DNA of 5,289 nucleotides from Desulfobacteraceae bacterium (GTDB lineage Bacteria; Desulfobacterota; Desulfobacteria; Desulfobacterales; Desulfobacteraceae). Below the pieces are notes generated by a model that saw nothing but the letters and a program-made list of their open reading frames with translations, ran no database searches and had not been told where the DNA came from. This document shows, piece after piece, positions 1-4,490 of this stretch (position 1 is the first letter of the stretch; every line of letters begins with the position of its first letter). The stretch lies in NCBI GenBank assembly GCA_003354055.1, contig PIVQ01000539.1, positions 1 to 5,289 on the forward strand. Direction: 5' to 3'. Both the position numbers and the translations under genes were made by a program.

Positions 1-2
1 GT

Positions 3-260
3 ACGCCGGCATCACTGCTGTTTGAACTTCAAAGGTTGGTCCTCCATCACGGCATGGCTCTGTTCCGTGCCCTTTTACCCCTGACCAGAACCCCGGCAAA
101 GGTATACGGCCTTTCCGGGAAAAAAGGTGAACTTAAAACAGACGCCCACGCCGATATTCTGATCCTGGACAAAAATTCTCTTGAGATCAGGGATGTATTT
201 GCCAAAGGCAGGGTCATGATGGCAGACCGCAATTTGGAACAAAAAGGGTATTTTGAATAG
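3..260 (+). CDS. iadA: Isoaspartyl dipeptidase (beta-aspartyl peptidase), C-terminal end, 5' truncated by window
   Basis: This reading frame is open from the left edge and ends at a TAG at 258-260, so only about 85 C-terminal residues are visible. They match from memory the end of E. coli IadA: a stretch reading LPLTRTPAKVYGLSGKKGEL, then the amidohydrolase-type DADILILD strand, then the RDVFAKGRVMMADR segment and a final KGYFE, corresponding to the KGTFE ending of IadA. The enzyme is a cytoplasmic dinuclear zinc amidohydrolase that cleaves dipeptides with an L-isoaspartyl bond, which arise from damaged proteins. The metal and catalytic residues lie upstream, outside the window, so activity cannot be judged here. 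A TTG at 36 could be mistaken for a start but is internal. The next gene, an aminotransferase, begins 21 bases downstream on the same strand. A different amidohydrolase such as a dihydroorotase-like protein is less likely because of the matching C-terminal segment. Confidence 0.85.
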   Translation, partial: TPASLLFELQRLVLHHGMALFRALLPLTRTPAKVYGLSGKKGELKTDAHADILILDKNSLEIRDVFAKGRVMMADRNLEQKGYFE

Positions 261-268
261 GGTAAATC

Positions 269-272
269 AGGA
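269..272 (+). promoter_or_regulatory. Ribosome-binding site of dat
   Basis: AGGA stands 9 bases before the ATG at 282. It lies in the 21-base gap after the iadA stop and supports this start. Confidence 0.6.
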
Positions 273-281
273 AACTATACA

Positions 282-1145
282 ATGATTGCATATTTTAACG
301 GAAAATTCCTGCCCAAGGAAGAGATCACCATTTCGCCGGATGACCGTGGCTTTTTATTTGCAGACGGCCTCTATGAGGTAATCCGAGCATACAACGGATG
401 CCTGTTCAAAACAAAAGACCATATCACCCGGCTCAACTATGGTGCCACCCATCTGAGCCTGAGCGTTCAGGATTTTTCCTACCTTGGAGAAGTGGCCCGG
501 CAGCTTCTGGAGAAGAACAACCTGACCCAAGATGCCACAGTCTACTTCCAGGTCACCCGTGGCGTTGCCCCAAGAGGCCATGCCTTTCCTGACCCGGCAC
601 CTGCCCCTACGGTATTTGCCAGTGCCGCGCCGTTTAATCCCGAACAGACTCGTCATAATATGGAAAAAGGCCTTGCCGTCATCCTGGTACCGGATCAAAG
701 ATGGGCCAGATGCGACATGAAAACCGTAGGACTGACCGCCAATATCCTGGCCAACCAGCAGGCAAAGGAAAAAGGTGCCAAAGAGGCCTTATTCATCCGG
801 GACGGCGTCATTATGGAAGGCACCCATTCCAATTTCATGGCTGTAATCGACGATTGCCTTGTCACAGCCCCAGCCTCAAATTATATCCTCCACGGCATCA
901 CCCGGAAACTGGTGTTGGAGCTATGCGCAGCCAATGACATCCCCCACAGGGAAACCCCGATCTTTGTCGCGGACCTGTCAAAAATCAACGAAGCCTTTAT
1001 CACCGGCACTACAACGGAAATCACCCCGGTGACGGCCATTGACGGCACCCCTGTAGGATCGGATGTCCCGGGTCCTGTGACCCGGGAACTTCAAAAAGTA
1101 TTTGCCGCACTGGTTGAGGAAGAATGCATCGATAAGACTAAATGA
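282..1145 (+). CDS. dat: D-amino-acid transaminase (class IV PLP-dependent aminotransferase)
   Basis: The 287-residue protein aligns from end to end, by eye and from memory, with the Bacillus D-amino-acid aminotransferase, which is about the same length. The enzyme interconverts D-alanine and 2-oxoglutarate with pyruvate and D-glutamate in the cytoplasm, using pyridoxal phosphate. Visible landmarks are the N-terminal DRGFLFADGLYEV block with Tyr31, and VTRGVAPRGHAFP at 91-103 with Arg98 and His100, the pair that binds the substrate carboxylate in the Bacillus enzyme. RCDMKT at 143-148 carries Lys147 as the Schiff-base lysine, MEGTHSN at 178-184 carries Glu179, and the phosphate-binding TGTTTEITPV lies at 241-250. 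The R-x-H signature argues for a D-amino-acid enzyme rather than branched-chain IlvE, though substrate range in this family is broad. It follows iadA at 21 bases and is probably cotranscribed. No clear terminator follows. Confidence 0.92.
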   Translation: MIAYFNGKFLPKEEITISPDDRGFLFADGLYEVIRAYNGCLFKTKDHITRLNYGATHLSLSVQDFSYLGEVARQLLEKNNLTQDATVYFQVTRGVAPRGHAFPDPAPAPTVFASAAPFNPEQTRHNMEKGLAVILVPDQRWARCDMKTVGLTANILANQQAKEKGAKEALFIRDGVIMEGTHSNFMAVIDDCLVTAPASNYILHGITRKLVLELCAANDIPHRETPIFVADLSKINEAFITGTTTEITPVTAIDGTPVGSDVPGPVTRELQKVFAALVEEECIDKTK

Positions 1146-1166
1146 AATCGAAAAAAATGATGAGAT

Positions 1167-1182
1167 GGGAATTCGAGTTCCC
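1167..1182. repeat. 16-base near-perfect inverted repeat between convergent genes
   Basis: GGGAATTCGAGTTCCC pairs with itself at seven of eight positions, and the odd pair would be a G-U wobble in RNA. It lies between the dat stop and the end of the small minus-strand gene. On the plus strand no T run follows. Read on the minus strand a run of seven Ts follows after about 9 bases, which is too far for a standard intrinsic terminator but could give weak termination of the minus-strand pair. A role as a protein-binding site is also possible. Confidence 0.4.
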
Positions 1183-1208
1183 CAAGTGTTGCCTGAGAGT
1201 CGAAAGAA

Positions 1209-1475
1209 TTATTTCCAATCACCATTGCCCTTACCATCTTCCGGGCCAATAAAAGATGTAATCCGATCTTCTAATATCGCTTTTTTAGCCTCGATTAGAG
1301 CTGCAGAGTCAGTATCAAAAAGATCATCCCATACGGTGGAATTTCCATACTCATCTTCCAACTCTAAAATCCATTTGTCGTCGTCATTCCTATAAATATG
1401 TGCCTGAACGCTTTTACCACCGCTCGATATACTTTGACACAAAGGTGAAAACTCTATTTCAAAATCATCTTCCAT
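1209..1475 (-). CDS. Small acidic conserved-type hypothetical protein (88 aa)
   Basis: I do not recognise a named function. The protein, MEDDFEIEFSPL onward, is acidic and seems to be a compact alpha/beta fold: a predicted pair of strands around VQAHIYRNDDDKWILELED, then a GNSTVWDDLFDTDSAAL segment and a helix to SFIGPE. The pattern 'IYR...W.LE..DE.GNSTVWDD.F.TD..AL' resembles small uncharacterised proteins I recall from proteobacterial genomes and plasmids, but I cannot name the family. AGGA at 1485-1482 stands 6 bases before the ATG at 1475, so I prefer that start. The ATG two codons upstream (1481) directly abuts the AGGA and is less likely. The upstream gene stops at 1480-1478, so the two are probably translated together. 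The gene is visibly AT-richer than its neighbours, suggesting acquisition. A partner (immunity or antitoxin-like) role for the upstream product is inference only. Confidence 0.65.
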   Translation of the reverse strand: MEDDFEIEFSPLCQSISSGGKSVQAHIYRNDDDKWILELEDEYGNSTVWDDLFDTDSAALIEAKKAILEDRITSFIGPEDGKGNGDWK

Positions 1476-1477
1476 TT

Positions 1478-1795
1478 TCATTCCTCAAAAGTTTGTTCAA
1501 GTCCAATAGCTTTATCAGGCGTATCTTTATCACGAACAACTGTAAAAATCATCTTGTTAGAAGGTTCGTTTTTTTTAAGAGTCTTTTTAATACCTTCAAT
1601 CCCAGGTGTTGCAGCACCTATCTGCATATAAACACGCCCCATTCCAGTACTGTTTATAATCGTTGATTTTAACGTCTGAAGCCGGTACAACTCCCAACTG
1701 TAAATTGATGCAGTATCGCCATGATGCATGCTGAATAATAATTTTGAACTGAATATTGACCCCGAAATAGCCTGGACCCTGTGACACGAACGCAC
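1478..1795 (-). CDS. Hypothetical protein, possibly a remnant of a longer gene (up to 105 aa)
   Basis: This frame ends at TGA 1480-1478, next to the start of the small acidic gene. I do not recognise the product. The part from about residue 30 (YSWELYRLQTL, then GRVYMQIGAATPGIEGIKK and a lysine-rich tail ending IGLEQTFEE) reads like a genuine soluble protein. The first 20 or so residues are less convincing. No good ribosome-binding site precedes the GTG at 1795, the ATG at 1729 or the ATG at 1642. The frame stays open upstream into the antisense of the thermonuclease signal-peptide region. This fits either a short gene with an unclear start or the C-terminal end of a larger protein whose front was lost at a junction near 1760-1800. 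No transmembrane segment is evident. With its close downstream partner it has the layout of a toxin/immunity or toxin/antitoxin pair, but no catalytic motif supports this. Confidence 0.4.
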   Translation of the reverse strand: MRSCHRVQAISGSIFSSKLLFSMHHGDTASIYSWELYRLQTLKSTIINSTGMGRVYMQIGAATPGIEGIKKTLKKNEPSNKMIFTVVRDKDTPDKAIGLEQTFEE

Positions 1796-1807
1796 CTGAC
1801 ATATAGT
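1781..1807 (+). promoter_or_regulatory. Weak candidate promoter inside the 5' end of the thermonuclease frame
   Basis: GTGACA (1781-1786) and TATAGT (1802-1807) each match five of six sigma-70 consensus bases, but the 15-base spacer is short. If used, transcription would start near 1813 and the nuclease would start at TTG 1817 or ATG 1826 rather than GTG 1781. Confidence 0.25.
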
Positions 1808-2491
1808 ACCCTTATTTTGAAACTGATGATTGCAGCCACGGTGGCTCTTGTTCTTCTGAGTTTTACCGGACCTGTTTATTCAAAAACAGACAACCTGAAG
1901 TTTCCCGTGATTCGGGTGGTGGACGGGGATACGATATCCATTCTTTATCATGGCAAACCTGAGAAAATCCGGATGCTCAATGTTGATACCCCGGAATCGG
2001 TTCATCCGGATCCCTCCCGGAATTCGGTGATGGGTAAAAAAGCATCGGACTATACCCGATGCAGGCTTTCAGGGCAAAGTGTTTCCCTTGAATTTGAAAG
2101 CAGGAAAAGAGGGAAGTACGGCAGGTTGCTTGCCTATGTGATACTGGACGGGGAGAATTACAACCTTGAACTGGTAAGGGAAGGCTGGTCCCCCTACTAT
2201 ACCAAATACGGCACCAGTGCCGCCTATCATGAGCGGTTCACCACAGCACAACACCGGGCCAAAATAGGAAGAGTCAATATCTGGGATCCGGTAAAGAGAG
2301 ATCTATACATATCCTATGCCGACCAAAAGCAGGTTGCTGTTGCCGGGGGTTTCCACGGTAATGTAAAATCCAAGATTTTCCACAAGCCGGGCTGCAGGTA
2401 TTATCAGTGTAAAAACTGCACCCGGTCCTTTTCAGACAGGAATGCGGCAGCCAGAGCCGGATTCTCTCCATGCAAAATCTGTAAACCTTAA
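1781..2491 (+). CDS. Exported thermonuclease (SNase domain) with C-terminal Ada-like metal-binding motif
   Basis: This is a Ca2+-dependent staphylococcal-nuclease-type phosphodiesterase that should cut DNA and RNA outside the cytoplasm. Numbering from the GTG at 1781, a hydrophobic stretch at about 16-30 ends in PVYS-K, a plausible signal-peptide cleavage site. The SNase domain (about 40-170) keeps every key residue of the S. aureus enzyme: Asp50 in VVDGDT, Arg64 in KIRML, Asp69, Thr70 and Glu72 in VDTPES, and Arg115 in KYGRLLAY. The tail (about 192-236) has HKPGC, CKNC and PCKICKP, with Cys205, 210, 213, 231 and 234, like the zinc-binding domain of Ada. The start is uncertain: GTG 1781, TTG 1817 (which gives a compact MKLMIAATVALV signal start) and ATG 1826 are in frame, none with a good ribosome-binding site. 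The ATG alone lacks a basic n-region. The stop overlaps the convergent GrpB gene by 4 bases. Confidence 0.9.
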   Translation: MTRTHLTYSTLILKLMIAATVALVLLSFTGPVYSKTDNLKFPVIRVVDGDTISILYHGKPEKIRMLNVDTPESVHPDPSRNSVMGKKASDYTRCRLSGQSVSLEFESRKRGKYGRLLAYVILDGENYNLELVREGWSPYYTKYGTSAAYHERFTTAQHRAKIGRVNIWDPVKRDLYISYADQKQVAVAGGFHGNVKSKIFHKPGCRYYQCKNCTRSFSDRNAAARAGFSPCKICKP

Positions 2492-3051
2492 AGAACCCTG
2501 GCTTTATCAGTATATAATCGAATAAACTCAGTCTTGGCATGGGTATAGGCCACCCGGTCCCCGGGATATTTTTGGGCCAGATCCTTTTTAAGACCGGCAT
2601 AATCCTGAGCTGCCTCGGGATGGTTCCTCAGATAATCCCTGAACAAAAGGCCCTCCCACTGTGGAAAGTCTGCCTCCACCATATGGATATGATGGGTGCG
2701 CTGCCCCTGATCGTTGCGCTTGATGAACCAGGCATAAAACGGCGGAGTGCTGTCCCCCATGGTGGGGCGCCAGAAGTAATCATAGCCCTGGGCCTCTAAA
2801 ACAGGCGGGACCTGGGCCCTGATCTCTTCCAGGTTTTTGACTTCTATCAGCATATCCACCACCGGCTTGGCAGGAAGCCCCGGCACGGATGTGCTGCCGA
2901 AATGTTCGACTCTCAGAATCAAGCCTTCCGGAAGGCAGGTCAGGAGATGATCTTTTTCATCCTCAAACAGGGCGGGCCAGGCAGGATCATAGGGCCGGAT
3001 CTCAACATGCTCTTTGACCACCCGGGCTATTTTCTCTTCAAGGGTTTCCAT
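2488..3051 (-). CDS. GrpB/UPF0157 family protein (nucleotidyltransferase fold)
   Basis: The 187-residue protein has the usual length and motifs of the GrpB (UPF0157) family, which adopts the polymerase-beta nucleotidyltransferase fold. The opening EIRPYDPAWPALFEDEK (17-33) is the family's 'Y.p.WP..fe.e...l' signature. VEHFGSTSVPGLPAKPVVDM at 48-67 is the core GS motif with the following Asp66, and the THHIHMV block at 119-125 and the YTHAKTEFI near the C terminus (169-177) are also typical. The family is fused to dephospho-CoA kinase in actinobacteria, but the free-standing proteins have no established substrate, so I claim none. The ATG lies 2 bases after the stop of the upstream membrane-protein gene with only a poor ribosome-binding site, so translation is probably coupled. 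Its TAA overlaps the thermonuclease stop on the opposite strand. Confidence 0.9.
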   Translation of the reverse strand: METLEEKIARVVKEHVEIRPYDPAWPALFEDEKDHLLTCLPEGLILRVEHFGSTSVPGLPAKPVVDMLIEVKNLEEIRAQVPPVLEAQGYDYFWRPTMGDSTPPFYAWFIKRNDQGQRTHHIHMVEADFPQWEGLLFRDYLRNHPEAAQDYAGLKKDLAQKYPGDRVAYTHAKTEFIRLYTDKARVL

Positions 3052-3053
3052 AT

Positions 3054-3713
3054 TTATATCAACACGGATTTTGTCGTTTTCATTTTCAGGGTGCCGTAGG
3101 TCAGCAGGGCCTGGGCCGCATAATAGGTAAACATGACCAGGAAGCCTGAGTTGGCAATGGGTTCAACAAACATGGGATAGGCGATCAGGGCATCGGAAAC
3201 AATAAAGAACACGGCCCCTGAAATGATGATGCCGTTGGTATAGCGTCCCAGGCAGGCTGCAACGCCCATGGCCAGAATAACGCCGAGGTATACGAAAATC
3301 GGTAGTTTCATGGGGCCCAGCGCCGGATAAAGTCTGGCGGCAAAATCCAGGGTAAACAGGACCATCGCCCCCATGACCAGACCCCGAACCAGGGTAAGAC
3401 GAGGTCTGCGCAGGAATAAGGAGATATAGCATAGATGAGCCAGGATAAAGGCGCCCATACCGGCTTCGAACAGACCTGCGACCGGCAGTTCAAGCAGGAT
3501 ATCCCCAATGCCTGAAAACACAAGGCCCACCCCCAGCATCCGTCTGCCCGGCATATTGAGGAAGACATAAAGGGCCAGGCAGGCAATGGGAACGGTTTTC
3601 ACAAGAGGGCTCAAGGTGTGGGGCTCGGAATTCATGAAGGCCAAAAAGACTATGGAAAAGACAATAAATCCTGTGATCAGAATACGATTGAGCCAGTTCT
3701 TTTCTCTTTCCAC
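3054..3713 (-). CDS. YhhN/TMEM86-family membrane protein, putative lysoplasmalogenase
   Basis: The 219-residue protein is almost entirely hydrophobic, with about seven or eight membrane segments beginning at about 11-27, and belongs by pattern to the YhhN (TMEM86) family. Landmarks are SPLVKTVPI near 35-43, SGIGDILLE at 67-75, GAFILAHLCYISLF at 87-100 (His93, Tyr96), and GAVFFIVSDALIAY at 166-179 (Asp174). These correspond to the family's conserved Lys, GD, H..Y and SD positions in the membrane. Characterised members (TMEM86B and a Legionella protein) hydrolyse the vinyl-ether bond of lysoplasmalogens. That fits anaerobes, many of which make plasmalogens, but the substrate here is inferred. 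The start is GTG, backed by AAGGAG 6 bases upstream. The gene is first in a two-gene minus-strand unit with the GrpB-family gene and is divergent from tetR across 139 bases. Confidence 0.85.
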   Translation of the reverse strand: MEREKNWLNRILITGFIVFSIVFLAFMNSEPHTLSPLVKTVPIACLALYVFLNMPGRRMLGVGLVFSGIGDILLELPVAGLFEAGMGAFILAHLCYISLFLRRPRLTLVRGLVMGAMVLFTLDFAARLYPALGPMKLPIFVYLGVILAMGVAACLGRYTNGIIISGAVFFIVSDALIAYPMFVEPIANSGFLVMFTYYAAQALLTYGTLKMKTTKSVLI

Positions 3714-3719
3714 AGCCGT

Positions 3720-3725
3720 CTCCTT
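3720..3725 (-). promoter_or_regulatory. Strong ribosome-binding site fixing the GTG start of the YhhN-family gene
   Basis: On the minus strand AAGGAG is followed by 6 bases (ACGGCT) and then GTG at 3713-3711. This supports the non-ATG start. Confidence 0.7.
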
Positions 3726-3816
3726 TTTATCTTCCGGTTCACGTTATCCGGACCTTATCATATTGTCCACTGCCATGCTTAAAAAAATTATTATGAAAGA
3801 ATCTGCCGCCCGACCC

Positions 3817-3845
3817 TTGACTTTAACTGAATGATCGTTTATTTT
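3817..3845 (+). promoter_or_regulatory. Candidate sigma-70 promoter of tetR
   Basis: TTGACT (3817-3822, five of six consensus) is separated by exactly 17 bases from TATTTT (3840-3845, four of six). The predicted transcription start is at about 3851-3853, on or next to the tetR ATG at 3853, so the message may be leaderless. This agrees with the lack of any ribosome-binding site before that ATG. Confidence 0.55.
3825..3844. promoter_or_regulatory. Imperfect palindrome, candidate TetR operator in the tetR promoter spacer
   Basis: AACTGAATGATCGTTTATTT is symmetric about 3834/3835 with 7 of 10 pairs complementary. It fills the space between the -35 and -10 hexamers, the classic position for steric autorepression. 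It shares the TGAAT half with the palindrome at 4471-4490. Confidence 0.4.
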
Positions 3846-3852
3846 AGATCCC

Positions 3853-4425
3853 ATGAGAGTCAAGGATGAAATAAAACAGGATGCCCTTTTTGAGGCCACG
3901 GTAAAGCTGGTCAATGAAATCGGCTTTGCCGCAAGCTCGGTATCCAAGATTGCCAAGCAGGCAAGTGTTTCTCCTGCCACCCTCTATGTCTACCATAAGA
4001 ATAAAGAGGAACTTTTAGTCTCCACCTATGTCCGGATCAAAAAGCTCATGGGCCAGGCGGTTCAGGAAAACTTTGACGACAGCCAGCCCATCCGGGATAC
4101 TTTAAAACAGGTCTGGACCAATATATTCTCCTTTGTGGCGGAACATCCGGCCTATTTCCAGTATATGGAACAATTCTCAAACTCCCCCTACAGCGAACTT
4201 GTGAACAAAGAAGAGGTTGAGGCCTATTTTGAGCCAGTGATCCGGATCATCCTGACGGGAATTGAACAAAAAATTATAAAGGATGTTAATTTTGATATTT
4301 TATCCGCCTTTATTTTCTTTCCCATCATGGCCCTGGCCAATCCCCGTCACTGTAAAAACTTTGAATTGAGCCAAAAAAATATGGAAACGGCCTTTAACCT
4401 GGCCTGGGATGCCATTCGTCGGTAA
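3853..4425 (+). CDS. TetR/AcrR-family transcriptional repressor
   Basis: The 190-residue protein has the normal TetR length. Residues 6-54 form the DNA-binding domain: KQDALFEATVKLVNEIGF as the first helices, then SSVSKIAKQASVSPATLYVY as the helix-turn-helix, and HKNKEELL starting helix 4. The rest is a helical ligand-binding and dimer domain with EHPAYFQYMEQF at 97-108 and a final NLAWDAIRR helix. By eye the overall pattern resembles enterobacterial RamR, which also sits beside a RomA-type hydrolase gene. The ligand is unknown. The ATG at 3853 is the only sensible start, because the next Met is residue 66. No ribosome-binding site precedes it, and a candidate promoter ends 7 bases upstream. 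A metallo-hydrolase gene begins 49 bases after the stop, so readthrough is possible. Autoregulation is suggested by the palindrome in its promoter. Confidence 0.92.
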   Translation: MRVKDEIKQDALFEATVKLVNEIGFAASSVSKIAKQASVSPATLYVYHKNKEELLVSTYVRIKKLMGQAVQENFDDSQPIRDTLKQVWTNIFSFVAEHPAYFQYMEQFSNSPYSELVNKEEVEAYFEPVIRIILTGIEQKIIKDVNFDILSAFIFFPIMALANPRHCKNFELSQKNMETAFNLAWDAIRR

Positions 4426-4470
4426 CCACCGCTTTTAACCGCCGCCTTTTTAAAAAAATATAGGCTATTA

Positions 4471-4490
4471 TTAAATGAATATTCACTTAA
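4471..4490. promoter_or_regulatory. 20-base near-perfect palindrome, candidate TetR operator at the hydrolase start
   Basis: TTAAATGAATATTCACTTAA matches its own reverse complement in 9 of 10 pairs, centred at 4480/4481. Size and TGAATATTCA core are typical of TetR-family operators. It overlaps the upstream ATG at 4475 of the hydrolase and lies just upstream of a possible -10 (TTTAAT, 4498-4503). A TATTAT at 4466-4471 is another possible -10, but neither has a good -35. The TetR protein encoded just upstream is the obvious candidate binder. Confidence 0.55.

Noticed and set aside
354..698. Minus-strand open frame opposite dat.
   Set aside because: It lies wholly within a strongly conserved aminotransferase gene and its product has no recognisable features.
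1165..1190. The TTCGAGT core flanked by G and C runs resembles a tRNA T-arm.
   Set aside because: The stem as a T-arm has a mismatch, and there is no acceptor stem, anticodon arm or CCA end around it.
1150..1210. Integron attC site or cassette recombination site at the edge of the AT-richer region.
   Set aside because: I find no GTTRRRY/RYYYAAC pair in the right arrangement and no integrase in the window.
1596..1802. Alternative minus-strand frame over the cassette's upstream gene.
   Set aside because: It overlaps the neighbouring frame, its product is rich in Cys, Trp and Tyr without pattern, and it does not end at the start of the acidic gene.
3738..3800. Minus-strand promoter for the YhhN-family gene (TGGACA or TATGAT elements).
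   Set aside because: Each hexamer lacks a good partner at 16-18 bases, so no promoter can be assigned with confidence.
4426..4474. Intrinsic terminator between tetR and the hydrolase.
   Set aside because: There is only a 4-pair stem near 4419-4430 and AT runs not directly behind a GC-rich hairpin.
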